Positions 15,216 through 23,739 are shown, counted from the stretch's first letter. The stretch: 64,000 nt of DNA from Paenibacillus_F chitinolyticus_A (GCF_045038035.1 NZ_CP173427.1:5518001-5582000); one strand, 5' to 3'. A program made the numbers and translations. Notes: generated by a model not told the origin, from the sequence alone.

Positions 15216-15743
15216 ATGGACATTGAGAAAATCCAAAAAGCAAGGAAGGGAGACGATCGCAGTTTTTACGAGTTGATTTCAGAGCGAAAAGAGCTTTTGT
15301 ACAAAACGGCTTTTCTGTACGTCAAAAATGAACAGGATGCGATGGACATCGTAGGTGAAACGGTATTTCATGCTTACCGATCGATTAGAAAGCTTAACCA
15401 CCCCGAATATTTTTCCACCTGGCTCATTAAAATATTAATCAACCAAGCACTAGTCTCACTGAGAAAAGCTAAGCCCACTCTTTCGCTTGAGCGAGAAAAC
15501 GAATTGGCTCTGGGTATACCCGGTCCCTCGGTGGAAGACAAGCTTGATCTTCTAGGAGCTGTTGAGAAACTCAGCGATCCTTATAAGACCGTCATCATAC
15601 TGAAGTACATACATGATCTGCCGAACCATCAAATAGCAGAGGTATTAGCAACCCCGATTGGGACCATCAAAACTCATTTACATCGAGCGATCAAGCAATT
15701 AAGAATGAGCATGCTGAGAGGAGAAATAAACAATGAATCTTGA
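15216..15743 (+). CDS. ECF-type RNA polymerase sigma factor
   Basis: 175 aa. Sigma-70 region 2 is at about residues 10-85 (LLYKTAFLYVKNEQDAMDIVGETVFHAY, FSTWLIKILINQALVSLRK) and region 4 at 115-165 (VIILKYIHDLPNHQIAEVLATPIGTIKTHLHRAIKQL). The start is supported by AAGGAGG 7 bases upstream. Its last 11 bases overlap the anti-sigma gene, ending in codons for N-N-E-S as the other ECF gene in this window ends N-H-E-S. It resembles SigV/YlaC-sized factors, but the regulon cannot be assigned. Confidence 0.88.
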   Translation: MDIEKIQKARKGDDRSFYELISERKELLYKTAFLYVKNEQDAMDIVGETVFHAYRSIRKLNHPEYFSTWLIKILINQALVSLRKAKPTLSLERENELALGIPGPSVEDKLDLLGAVEKLSDPYKTVIILKYIHDLPNHQIAEVLATPIGTIKTHLHRAIKQLRMSMLRGEINNES

Positions 15744-16746
15744 TATCAAAGTACCTGATAACTTGGACGCCGTCATCCTTGATGCAATGAGTCGAGCGCG
15801 CCGTAAAAAGCGCAATCGATTAAATATGGCGGTATCGGTAGCATCTGTTGTGGTAGTCGTTCTGCTAAGCTTGAATACGTCTTCTGTTTTCGCTTCTTTT
15901 TTTAAAAATCCTCTGAATTTCATTCATACGATCAATACTGAAATGTATAACAAACTTTCACAGTCCGTTAACCTGAGTCAAACCAAGGATAACCTGACCT
16001 TCACGATCAAGGAAATTGTATCGGATCCGCACCGTTTATATATCCCTTTTACAATGGAGACGAAAGCAGGTATGGAAAACAAACTCCGCTATAAGTTCAC
16101 CGATGCTAACGGAAACGTGTTGTTTGAAGAAATAGGGTTTGACGATAAAGGGAATCATATCAGCGGACTTCAAAGCAATCATTTTATTGCCGGAGGGAGT
16201 AGCAGTATCGATGAGGAACAGCCTGGTGTGTACAGTGGTCATTTTGATCTACAGGCGTCTATGCACTATCAGTTTACGGAGAATATCAAACTGGAAATCG
16301 CTTTCTCTGACAATCCCGTCAAGACTTGGACATTTGATTTGATCAACAAGCCCAAAGACATTGAAATTTATGAGTATGCAATTAAACAGGATATCAATCT
16401 CCGTGTGAATGACAAGACATATAATCTGCGTGCCGAAAACCTGGTCTTTTATCCGACCACGACTACACTTTACTTGACGACAGTCAAGGACGGACATAAT
16501 GTAGAGTTCATAGAAAAAATGCACTTGGAAGATGAGCAAGGAAACCGTGCGGAATATAGAGGAGACTTTACGGAATTGGACTCTAAAGGGGACTACGTGA
16601 CTCGAAAGACCTTTGACAGTTTGCATATGTTCAAACCCAAAGAACTTTATCTGGTGATTGAAGAGATTAGGGACTTAAATTGGATTTCCAAAATCGGAGA
16701 AGCGGAACCAACCTTTAAAGTAATGAAACGCGTGAAGCTTCAATAA
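15733..16746 (+). CDS. DUF4179-type anti-sigma factor
   Basis: A 337-aa single-span membrane protein. The cytoplasmic N-terminus (about 1-30) is Lys/Arg-rich, a membrane segment lies at about 31-52 (MAVSVASVVVVVLLSLN), and an extracytoplasmic domain follows (DNLTFTIKEIVSDPHRLYIPFTM). This layout matches DUF4179 proteins encoded behind ECF sigma factors. The ATG overlaps the sigma stop by 11 bases, so the pair is translationally coupled. It should hold the sigma factor inactive until an envelope signal arrives. A terminator follows. Confidence 0.8.
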   Translation: MNLDIKVPDNLDAVILDAMSRARRKKRNRLNMAVSVASVVVVVLLSLNTSSVFASFFKNPLNFIHTINTEMYNKLSQSVNLSQTKDNLTFTIKEIVSDPHRLYIPFTMETKAGMENKLRYKFTDANGNVLFEEIGFDDKGNHISGLQSNHFIAGGSSSIDEEQPGVYSGHFDLQASMHYQFTENIKLEIAFSDNPVKTWTFDLINKPKDIEIYEYAIKQDINLRVNDKTYNLRAENLVFYPTTTTLYLTTVKDGHNVEFIEKMHLEDEQGNRAEYRGDFTELDSKGDYVTRKTFDSLHMFKPKELYLVIEEIRDLNWISKIGEAEPTFKVMKRVKLQ

Positions 16747-16805
16747 TTTTGGGGTGATCTCGATACACCATAAACTGTTATTTCGACAATGATCGCTAGA
16801 ATTAC

Positions 16806-16850
16806 AAAAAGAGTCCTAGTCATGTTAAAACATTGGCTAGAACTCTTTTT
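16806..16850 (+). terminator. Terminator after the sigma/anti-sigma operon
   Basis: AAAAAGAGTcCTAG and CTAGaACTCTTTTT pair around a 17-base loop, with a T-run at the end on the plus strand. Confidence 0.8.
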
Positions 16851-16854
16851 CATT

Positions 16855-16950
16855 GTTGTGGATTTACCATATGGAGGTGAAGGGAGTCGAACCCCTGTCC
16901 GCAGATAACGACACATAAGCTTCTACGGGTGTAGTCACGGGTTTGATGTC
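16855..16950 (-). repeat. Partial duplicate of the ssrA 3' end (candidate att site)
   Basis: About 79 bases (16872-16950) match the 3' end of ssrA at 24175-24253 with three mismatches. Weaker similarity (tgtggattta) extends into its terminator. The copy lacks the encoded CCA, the tag and the 5' half, so it is not a working tmRNA. Duplicated tmRNA ends are classic scars of integrative elements inserting at ssrA. Confidence 0.85.
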
Positions 16951-16957
16951 AACCCGG

Positions 16958-17533
16958 TCATCTGTGCTCGGTAATAGCATTCTCAGACCAAGCAGGTATT
17001 GACTTTACACAAAAAATTAGCTTACCGTGCATCATTTCCGCAATAATCGAGGGTACATATGTATTATCAATGATGATAACCTGATCTGCGATGGCTAAAG
17101 CAGGTTTTAGATTTTGTAAAGACTGACCGTATCGAAAGCGAATGTCCTCTTCTGCGATCCAATGCCCACCCTGCTCGACACGAGAAGCTACACGGTCTAT
17201 ATGCATCTGGACGTCTTGGAGACCGATATAGTACATGACAATATCATATCCGTTTTCTTTAGCAATTTGCATATGTTTCAGAACAAATGTACCTGATAAC
17301 GTCGTTTCAATAGCAAAATGTTGACCTCTTTGAATGAGAGACCGGATTCTTCTAACAGCTTCCCTTCCAGCAGACAGGTCGGCACCTCTGGGATCATCGG
17401 GCTTTAATTCCCGTGCAATCTGGTCTGGGTCAATCAGTTCACCTAACCATTCTCTCATTTGCAAGCTGATTGTGCTTTTGCCAGCTCCATTGGTACCAGC
17501 AAAAACGGTCATGATTGGTTTGGTGTCACTCAT
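16958..17533 (-). CDS. Zeta-toxin-like P-loop kinase
   Basis: 191 aa from ATG 17533, which overlaps the preceding small gene by 8 bases. Walker A is GTNGAGKS (13-20), after MTVFA. LIDPDQIARELKPDD, AIETTLSG and YIGLQDVQMHIDRVASRVEQGGH follow, which is the zeta-toxin/AAA_33 kinase pattern. Zeta toxins phosphorylate UDP-N-acetylglucosamine, whereas relatives may phosphorylate other substrates or be housekeeping enzymes. The stop codon lies directly beside the duplicated ssrA end. It could be part of a toxin-antitoxin module; this is inferred from family and context only. Confidence 0.7.
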   Translation of the reverse strand: MSDTKPIMTVFAGTNGAGKSTISLQMREWLGELIDPDQIARELKPDDPRGADLSAGREAVRRIRSLIQRGQHFAIETTLSGTFVLKHMQIAKENGYDIVMYYIGLQDVQMHIDRVASRVEQGGHWIAEEDIRFRYGQSLQNLKPALAIADQVIIIDNTYVPSIIAEMMHGKLIFCVKSIPAWSENAITEHR

Positions 17534-17723
17534 GATATTCAAATTCCTGTCGTTTTCCGGTTGCATCAAAAACGATCTCGAACTTATTTCCTTCTGCGTC
17601 TTCACGAACACGTTTGTTATTCTTTATATAATAGATAGATGCACCTGACTCTCTGGCTTGCTTCCGTGCATGTTGATTCGCTTTTTTCAAAACTTCTTGG
17701 AGTTGTTCTCGATTTGCAAACAT
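17526..17723 (-). CDS. Small partner protein of the zeta-like kinase (possible antitoxin)
   Basis: 65 aa, charged, starting MFANREQLQEVLKKANQHARKQ, probably a helical N-terminus followed by a strand-rich second half. ATG 17723 has GGAGG 10 bases upstream; the TTG six bases earlier would be too close to that site. It overlaps the kinase gene by 8 bases. I do not recognise a family. Its place directly upstream of a zeta-like kinase is where antitoxins such as epsilon sit, but it shows no evident similarity to epsilon. Confidence 0.55.
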   Translation of the reverse strand: MFANREQLQEVLKKANQHARKQARESGASIYYIKNNKRVREDAEGNKFEIVFDATGKRQEFEYHE

Positions 17724-17745
17724 CTTCAATCCCCCTCCAGTTTTA

Positions 17746-17774
17746 AAATTATGCTTATTATATCACAAATTGAA
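17746..17774 (-). promoter_or_regulatory. Candidate promoter of the small protein/zeta operon
   Basis: On the minus strand an extended -10 TGATATAAT lies about 25 bases before the ribosome-binding site, with a TTGGTG box 16 bases further up. The -35 box falls within the neighbouring hairpin at 17778-17803. Confidence 0.45.
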
Positions 17775-17777
17775 ATG

Positions 17778-17803
17778 CCACCAACCAGAACACTGGTTGG
17801 TGG
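17778..17803. terminator. Strong hairpin between two minus-strand genes
   Basis: CCACCAACCAG and CTGGTTGGTGG are perfect 11-base arms with a 4-base loop, followed by TTTT on the plus strand. It may end the minus-strand gene at 17881-18543 or overlap the promoter of the next operon. Confidence 0.55.
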
Positions 17804-17880
17804 TTTTAAGTACCTTAATGTAAGCGAGAGAACGAAGCTTATGCAAAAACAGCAACTTCTTTCGTCAATCCCAACCTAAT

Positions 17881-18543
17881 TTAATCGCCCTTTGAAACTT
17901 CATCCAGTGTGTAGATCTTTGCATTCTCAATTTGAATAAAAGCTGATTGAAGTTCCTCATCCTTTTTCCATTGTTTTATTAACCCTTTTGAGTAGTCCCA
18001 GTAACTCTTCACTTCCTCCGCTTCAAAGATTTGATAGCCATTAATCCATAATTCAGGACGCATCTCTTTATTATCGTATATATAAAGAAGTGCCTTCTTA
18101 GGTAAATAACTAAGTCGATAACTTATCGTGAATCCCCTAGACCTTTTCCTTAAATTATCTACTTCTCCCCAAGCCTCGAAATTAAAATATGTTACATGAC
18201 TCCTCTTCTCCGAATGGGTAAAACAATCACCACATCCATTACAAGTTAGCTCAATTGCATTATCTTTTTCATAACTTCGCCCAGTGCAAATCCTAAAATT
18301 ATATGGTTGATGGCATTTCGTGCATGTTAAGCAATCATCAGTTACCTCTTTTAATAGGCTCAGAATGTCAACAATTCTCTTTTGTGTGAAGTCTGGTTCA
18401 TCATCAGCAGTTAACTCTCGTATCATTTCAGTTTGAAGTTTGAATAAAGTAAATAAAGATCCCTTCTTAATTAGTTTTTTTAATAAATCCTTATAATCTG
18501 CAATTTGAATTTCCTCTTCCTTTTCAGTAGCCATTAAGGTCAT
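17881..18543 (-). CDS. Hypothetical protein with zinc-ribbon-like cysteines
   Basis: 220 aa from ATG 18543, chosen because TTTGGAGTGAG precedes it; the GTG further up lies inside that site. The middle contains CLTCTKCHQPYNFRIC and then LTCNGCGDC, which could form a treble-clef or zinc-ribbon site. The N-terminal part is helical and acidic, and the C-terminal part is rich in Trp and Tyr. I do not recognise a family. It lies within the presumed ssrA island and reads AT-rich compared with the core genes, consistent with transfer. Confidence 0.6.
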   Translation of the reverse strand: MTLMATEKEEEIQIADYKDLLKKLIKKGSLFTLFKLQTEMIRELTADDEPDFTQKRIVDILSLLKEVTDDCLTCTKCHQPYNFRICTGRSYEKDNAIELTCNGCGDCFTHSEKRSHVTYFNFEAWGEVDNLRKRSRGFTISYRLSYLPKKALLYIYDNKEMRPELWINGYQIFEAEEVKSYWDYSKGLIKQWKKDEELQSAFIQIENAKIYTLDEVSKGD

Positions 18544-18605
18544 TATTCTCACTCCAAATCTAATATTATAGTAATTAGTTTTACCAAAATAATAGATTCA
18601 TATAC

Positions 18606-18633
18606 AAAAAGACACCATGATGGTGTCTTTTTT
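18606..18633. terminator. Symmetric terminator hairpin
   Basis: AAAAAGACACC-ATGAT-GGTGTCTTTTTT is a perfect stem with A- and T-runs, so it can work in either direction. It lies just upstream of the hypothetical gene and next to a dispersed repeat. Confidence 0.75.
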
Positions 18634-18650
18634 AGGAGTCATGGGAGCTA

Positions 18651-18757
18651 GGGGAGTATTGCAATCCTCATTCAATCTGCTCACGCAGTACCCCTCCGCC
18701 AACAACCCGTTGATTGCAATCCCGTGCTCCTTCGCTACCGCTCCGTCCGCGCGGACT
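18651..18757 (+). repeat. Dispersed repeat family B, copy 2
   Basis: This is homologous to 14740-14851 with small gaps, from ggggagtattgcaatcct to cgctccgtccgcgcggact. It abuts the broken hydrolase fragment, so it probably marks a recombination joint. Confidence 0.7.
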
Positions 18758-18764
18758 AAAGATC

Positions 18765-18995
18765 AGGGTGTTGAAATTCCTCTGCCATTTCCTCAGAATC
18801 GCCCACTGCTGGAAGCTCTCTGTGAACGGAGGCTTGCCGATAGACTCAAGTTCTTTCAAAACCTTGTCGTTCCCTCGCCGTTTCGCCTCTTTCTTAATCC
18901 ATTCAAGAGAAAGCTTATCGTTCACCGTCCAGCTTACAATCTGAGAGAAAGCCAGTGTAAGAGTAAAACTTATCCTGGGATCTGGCTGCTAGATT
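18765..18995 (-). pseudogene. Alpha/beta-hydrolase fragment
   Basis: About 75 codons are open on the minus strand. VNDKLSLEWIKKEAKRRGND and VLKELESIGKPPF resemble the cap region of Bacillus/Paenibacillus alpha/beta hydrolases. Both the catalytic N-terminal part and the C-terminus are missing: the right side meets the histidine kinase 3' end and the left side meets a dispersed repeat. It is therefore a relic, not a gene. Confidence 0.55.
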
Positions 18996-19010
18996 AACCC
19001 TACCACCTGA

Positions 19011-20429
19011 TCAGATCTTCTCTTTGTATAATTTCTTGTGCTGTGGCAGTACAGGGAATTCCATAACTGTTTCTAGACCTCTGTGGTCCGCGCCACTTAC
19101 AAGATTAAGGCGACCATGATGTGCCTGCGCAATCCTTGCCACCATCGGAAGCCCCAGACCGTGACCTTGTTGGACAGACCTTCTTCTCCTTGATGAATAA
19201 GGCAATTCGGTAATCTCCGCCAATTGCTCCTGCGGGATTCCCCGTCCATTATCCCTTACGATAAAGCGGTATTGGGAACGATCCTTGGATAGAGAGGTTT
19301 CCAGTATGATTTCGCAACCCTGCGGGTTATGACGCATACTGTTTTGGACAAGATTACTGATTGCCCGAAGCAGCAATTTCTCGTCTCCATTGATCTGAAC
19401 CGCTTCATCGGTCAGTTTCAATTCAATGACATACCGGCCATCCAATCCGTTATTTAAAAATTCCGTGGCAACCTGTCTCGCCAGAACAGTAAGCCGGATA
19501 TTCTTTAGATGTACAGGTTGCATTTCATATTCGAGCATGGAGACCAGATTCAAATCACTTACAAGTGAGCGCAGCTTCTCGCCTTGGCGACGGATGATGC
19601 TGGCCTGATGCCTCTGCTCCTCCGGCAAGTCCGAATTATCTTCCATTTCACTTGCATAGCCGAGAACCATCGAAAGCGGAGTTCGGATATCATGAGAAAT
19701 TCCAGCAATCCAGTTGGAGCGTGCTTCATCTCGTGCCTTCAACGCGGCAGTCTTCTTCTGAAGTATAGCGGATGCGGAGTTAATGCTCCGGGCTAAATCA
19801 CCGAATATATTTTTGGAGTCCAACTGGACCGCTTCCTCCCTGGCAATGTTGTGGACTCCAGCCACAAGAGGACGTATCCCTCTCATAAGACGCGTTCCAA
19901 TCACGACAGAGATCAGCAGGGCAACTGCTACATTAAGGAGCAACAGCATCACAAGCCGCAGGGGCAAAGAACTTATCCAGTCAGAAAGAAAATCAAATTG
20001 ATATTTCCAGTGGCTTTTCTTAGGATACCCTACCACAACTAGGCCATCCTCATGCTCCCAAATATAGACCGGATATTCCATGAGATAATAACGTGAAAAC
20101 AAGGCTACCTCGACTAGATTATAGGTTCGCGGAACATCATTAGGCAAATGGTAGTCCCATTGTACTTGGCCATCTTCACCGAGTAGCATGGCCCAGACTT
20201 GATTGTGTTGCAGAAGTCCGGCGACGTGCTCGTCCAGATTATAACTTTCGTCCTGTCTGCTCAAGCCTTGAGCCACTTGCTTAAGCACGCCTTCCGGAGA
20301 CGGACGCTGGTTAATCTCCTTGAATACCAGCGTGCCTAGTACTACGAAGTTAAAAATAACTAGAAATATCGAGACGAAGATGGTTGTCGCGACAAACCCG
20401 CGTAATAGACGAATAATCCCCCCCATCAA
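19011..20429 (-). CDS. Sensor histidine kinase
   Basis: 472 aa. Membrane spans lie at about 8-32 and 158-178, flanking an extracellular sensor of about 125 residues. A HAMP-like linker follows, then the H-box SHDIRTPLSMVLGYA with phospho-acceptor His246, the N-box LVQNSMRHN, DNGRGIP and GHGLGLPM. The start overlaps the response-regulator stop by 4 bases. The pair is divergent from a LanFEG-like transporter, so it probably senses an antimicrobial peptide or cell-wall damage and induces that transporter. Confidence 0.92.
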   Translation of the reverse strand: MMGGIIRLLRGFVATTIFVSIFLVIFNFVVLGTLVFKEINQRPSPEGVLKQVAQGLSRQDESYNLDEHVAGLLQHNQVWAMLLGEDGQVQWDYHLPNDVPRTYNLVEVALFSRYYLMEYPVYIWEHEDGLVVVGYPKKSHWKYQFDFLSDWISSLPLRLVMLLLLNVAVALLISVVIGTRLMRGIRPLVAGVHNIAREEAVQLDSKNIFGDLARSINSASAILQKKTAALKARDEARSNWIAGISHDIRTPLSMVLGYASEMEDNSDLPEEQRHQASIIRRQGEKLRSLVSDLNLVSMLEYEMQPVHLKNIRLTVLARQVATEFLNNGLDGRYVIELKLTDEAVQINGDEKLLLRAISNLVQNSMRHNPQGCEIILETSLSKDRSQYRFIVRDNGRGIPQEQLAEITELPYSSRRRRSVQQGHGLGLPMVARIAQAHHGRLNLVSGADHRGLETVMEFPVLPQHKKLYKEKI

Positions 20430-21139
20430 CGTATCTCCTTCACCAGCAGCTTATATCCCAGTCCCCTGACCGTTAGAAGGTGGATCGGGTTGGAGGGATC
20501 CGGCTCGATTTTTTCACGTATTCGCCTGATATGGACCATTAATGTATTTTCGTAGCCATAGCTGTCATCTCCCCAGACGGCCTGGCATAAGGCATCGCTT
20601 GTGACGATTCGGCCCTGGTTCTCGTACAACTTCACAAGAATGGCATGCTCCTTTGCCGTCAATGGCAGCTCTTTCTGATTCCTGTGAACTACAGCACTAT
20701 CCAGATCAATGGTATGTTCCCCTAATTGGAAGGCAGATAGACGCTCTGCCATGGGGGAGGAGTAGACTCGCTTTAAAATGGCCATCAGCCGTAGTACCAA
20801 CTCACGCGGCAGGAACGGCTTCACAATGTAGTCATCTGCCCCCAAACCCAATCCGAGTAACCGGTCTTCATCCTCGCCCCGGGCGGATAGAAATAGAATC
20901 GGCGTGTCCAAGAACTGTTTAATAGAAGAGAGAAGTGAGAATCCGTCACCATCAGGCAGCATGACATCGAGAATCGCGATATCCGGCTTGCCCGTACGGC
21001 AGATCGATAGAGCTGAAGTGCAGTCGGCGGCTGTGTAAATACGGAAAAAACCCTCTTTTCTTAAAAAGCTTTCAATCATTATTCTGATTTCAGGTTCATC
21101 ATCCACAATTAATATTTTTTTGTTTTTTAAATTGTCCAT
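20426..21139 (-). CDS. OmpR-family response regulator
   Basis: 237 aa. The receiver domain (1-120) has acidic DDE at 13-15, phospho-acceptor Asp58 in AILDVMLPDGDG, and conserved Ser and Lys (FLSARGE, VKPF). The C-terminal winged helix (about 140-237) contains HAILVKLYENQGRIVTSDAL and TLMVHIRRIREKIE, ending VRGLGYKL. It is coupled to the kinase gene. It probably binds the direct repeat at 21203-21220 and activates the ABC genes read in the other direction. Confidence 0.92.
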   Translation of the reverse strand: MDNLKNKKILIVDDEPEIRIMIESFLRKEGFFRIYTAADCTSALSICRTGKPDIAILDVMLPDGDGFSLLSSIKQFLDTPILFLSARGEDEDRLLGLGLGADDYIVKPFLPRELVLRLMAILKRVYSSPMAERLSAFQLGEHTIDLDSAVVHRNQKELPLTAKEHAILVKLYENQGRIVTSDALCQAVWGDDSYGYENTLMVHIRRIREKIEPDPSNPIHLLTVRGLGYKLLVKEIR

Positions 21140-21202
21140 ATCGCATCACCTGACTTTTATTATACATGAACTAGAGAATTACCTGTGTTCCCCAGTTCTA
21201 TT

Positions 21203-21220
21203 TAAGGTTGATGTAAGGTT
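21203..21220 (+). promoter_or_regulatory. Candidate response-regulator box
   Basis: TAAGGTT occurs twice with an 11-bp start-to-start distance in the divergent region before the ABC operon. Such helical-turn direct repeats are typical for OmpR-family regulators. Inferred. Confidence 0.45.
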
Positions 21221-21306
21221 CTCTTTAGACTGGAGAAAGATGGATTCATTACCATTGAAACAGAGGAGAAATACCTAAAAAAACTTGAATGGAGCTGAAT
21301 TTTCAT

Positions 21307-22224
21307 ATGAGTGTTTCGACTATTGTGCAAACGCAAAACCTGTCCAAAACGTATGAGGCTGTTAACCGTGTAAATAAAGTTGATCTTCATGTTCAGGAAG
21401 GAGAAATCTACGGGTTTCTGGGTCCAAACGGTGCGGGGAAAACGACCACGCTAAAAATGTTGCTCGGACTCATCAAACCTTCTGAAGGGACAATCAAAAT
21501 TTTCGGGGAAAGCCTGAGCAAACATCGCCCTGCCATTCTGCAACGTACCGGATCGCTGATAGAGTCTCCCTCCTACTATGGACATCTAACGGGGCTTGAG
21601 AATATGAAGGTTATGCAGCGCCTGCGTAACGTGCCAGATAAAAATGTAGATGAGGCGCTTCGTATCGTACGATTGGAAAATCAGAAAAACAAAAAAGCTG
21701 AACAATATTCGCTAGGAATGAAGCAGCGGCTGGGGATCGCAATGGCCCTGCTCGCCTTCCCCAAGCTGCTGATCCTTGATGAGCCGACGAACGGTCTAGA
21801 TCCCGCAGGCATTGGTGAAATCCGGGAGCTCATCAAATCATTACCTGCACGTTATGGAATAACTATATTGCTCTCCAGCCACCTGCTCTCGGAGATCGAA
21901 CAAATCGCTACCTCGGTTGGCATTATCAGTGAAGGGAATCTGCTGTTCCAGGGAAGTATGGCAAGCCTGCAGCAAAAAAGCAGAACCTCCATCTTTCTAA
22001 CAACCGGAGACAATACTAGAGCAGAGAAGCTACTTCTCACTCAAGCCTACAGTCCGGGCCAAATCGGCAGCCGGCTTAAGTTCGACAATATTGAGGACAC
22101 GGCGGTGGCGGAAATGAACAGACTGCTTGTTGAACATCATATTCCAGTCACCCGAATCGAGGAGCAGAAGAAAAGTCTGGAGGATATTTTTCTGGAGCTG
22201 ACGGGGAAGGAGCGGAGCTTGTGA
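21307..22224 (+). CDS. LanF/BcrA-like immunity ABC transporter ATPase
   Basis: 305 aa. Walker A is GPNGAGKTT, the signature is QYSLGMKQRLGIAMA, Walker B is LLILDEPTNGLDP, and the H-loop lies in LLSSHLLSEI. The N-terminal QNLSKTYEAVNRVNKVDLHV and the length fit the bacitracin/lantibiotic immunity ATPases. ATG 21307 has GGAG 12 bases upstream; an earlier in-frame start lies within that leader. The last bases overlap the first permease gene by 4. It energises removal of a peptide antibiotic from the membrane. Confidence 0.9.
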   Translation: MSVSTIVQTQNLSKTYEAVNRVNKVDLHVQEGEIYGFLGPNGAGKTTTLKMLLGLIKPSEGTIKIFGESLSKHRPAILQRTGSLIESPSYYGHLTGLENMKVMQRLRNVPDKNVDEALRIVRLENQKNKKAEQYSLGMKQRLGIAMALLAFPKLLILDEPTNGLDPAGIGEIRELIKSLPARYGITILLSSHLLSEIEQIATSVGIISEGNLLFQGSMASLQQKSRTSIFLTTGDNTRAEKLLLTQAYSPGQIGSRLKFDNIEDTAVAEMNRLLVEHHIPVTRIEEQKKSLEDIFLELTGKERSL

Positions 22225-22973
22225 TTAAAACATTAGGATTGGAATACTTCAAAATCCGCCGCAAAAAAATATGGACTATGATTATATTATTTCTTGTCGT
22301 GGAGATGTTGTGGGCCTTCATGTCCATCAGTCGGTCTATTGCCGGTAATCCGGATCTAGCCGTCTGGGAATCTGTCTTTTTTAGTATATCCTCCATGAAT
22401 GGACTTTTTATGCCGATTATTTCGGCCATTGTCGTCTCCCGGATCTGTGATATGGAGCATAAAGGAGCGACCTGGAAAATGCTTGTTGCTACCAATGTGG
22501 GCCGCGGCCATCTCTACGCAGTGAAGTATATTTGCGCGAATAGTCTTCTCCTGTATGGCATCCTTGCCCAGGCCGTACTTATGATCGTGTTCGGTTTGAT
22601 AAAGGATTTTCCCGGCGCTCCCCCTATCGAATTGTTGATCCGGTTCATTGGCGGTAGCCTGCTGACGACTCTCGCGGTTACGGCTCTTCAGCAATGGATT
22701 TCTATGGCCATCAAAAATCAAGCCTTTGCGCTGTGCCTGGGCATGCTGGGCGGTTTCATCGGAATGACCGCCGGTCTGTTCCCGGATGCTGTCAGACGGA
22801 TTTTTATCTGGTCTTATTATTTGGATCTCAGCCCGGTTACTTATCTATACGCTGAGCCTTCGGGCAGCTATATGGCGCAGCTTGTAAGCCCTGGAATCGT
22901 AGTGGCTGCGCTGATTATGACCATCTTGTTCTATATCGCCGGAAGCATCCATGTCACCCGGCAGGAAATTTGA
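22221..22973 (+). CDS. LanE-type immunity ABC permease
   Basis: A 250-aa membrane protein with six predicted spans. MIKTLGLEYFKIRRKKIW at the N-terminus and the layout resemble MutE/EpiE lantibiotic-immunity permeases. The GTG start lies in the GTGA overlap with the ATPase stop. It pairs with the second permease 12 bases downstream. The predicted role is the membrane half of a LanFEG-like exporter conferring self-protection or resistance. Confidence 0.82.
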   Translation: MIKTLGLEYFKIRRKKIWTMIILFLVVEMLWAFMSISRSIAGNPDLAVWESVFFSISSMNGLFMPIISAIVVSRICDMEHKGATWKMLVATNVGRGHLYAVKYICANSLLLYGILAQAVLMIVFGLIKDFPGAPPIELLIRFIGGSLLTTLAVTALQQWISMAIKNQAFALCLGMLGGFIGMTAGLFPDAVRRIFIWSYYLDLSPVTYLYAEPSGSYMAQLVSPGIVVAALIMTILFYIAGSIHVTRQEI

Positions 22974-22985
22974 GGAGGGAATCTG

Positions 22986-23717
22986 ATGAAACGAAGTATT
23001 TCTGCTGAATTGCTCAAATTGCGGCATTCCCGGATAGGTTTTGTACTCGCTGTACTTCCTATCATAAGCCTGCTGATTGGATGTGCAAATTATTATGCTA
23101 ACCAGGGTGTCCTGCAAAACGGCTGGTACAGTTTGTGGACCCAGGTCAGCCTTTTTTACGGTGAGTTTTTCCTGCCTATCCTGATTGCCATCTGCTGTTC
23201 CTATGTATGCAGACTGGAGCATCAGAATCGAAATTGGAATATGGTTTTGTCTTCTCCTGTATCGGTCGCTAGTGTGTATTTTGCCAAATTGATTGTCGTT
23301 AGCATTTTAATCTTGCTCGCACAAGCGCTATTCATGGGACTTTATTGGCTTGCAGGCACCCTGTTCTCCTTACCCGGTCCTTTCCCTCTAGAGACTGTAG
23401 GCTGGACGTTACGCGGATGGTATGCTTGTATATCCATTGGCGCTTTGCAATTGGGGCTGTCGCTGCGGATCCGCAGCTTCGCTACGCCTATCGGCATTAG
23501 TCTGTGCGCAGTTTTTATCGGTCTGGGCATGTATATTGTTAAAGTGGGTATATTTTTCCCGTTCTCGCTACTCACCATTGGCATGAGCGTGCTGAGCCAA
23601 GATAAGTTGACTATCGTACAAAACATTCTGTTTTGGGTGATGAATATGGCTTTCATACTTATTTTTGCGTCGATGTCTATTCGACGGTTAAAGAACAAAG
23701 ATATTGTCACATCCTGA
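22986..23717 (+). CDS. LanG-type immunity ABC permease
   Basis: A 243-aa membrane protein with six spans, starting MKRSISAELLKLRHSRIGFV, the usual N-terminus of MutG/EpiG-type subunits. GAGGAGGG lies 5-6 bases before the ATG. It follows the LanE-like gene and precedes a YxeA-like gene, completing a LanF-E-G order. Confidence 0.82.
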   Translation: MKRSISAELLKLRHSRIGFVLAVLPIISLLIGCANYYANQGVLQNGWYSLWTQVSLFYGEFFLPILIAICCSYVCRLEHQNRNWNMVLSSPVSVASVYFAKLIVVSILILLAQALFMGLYWLAGTLFSLPGPFPLETVGWTLRGWYACISIGALQLGLSLRIRSFATPIGISLCAVFIGLGMYIVKVGIFFPFSLLTIGMSVLSQDKLTIVQNILFWVMNMAFILIFASMSIRRLKNKDIVTS

Positions 23718-23739
23718 TTGCTCTTAGGAGGAACTTTTG

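Noticed and set aside
16872..16950. Second tmRNA gene
   Set aside because: Only the 3' end is present; the tag frame, 5' half and encoded CCA are absent, so it is a duplicated end.
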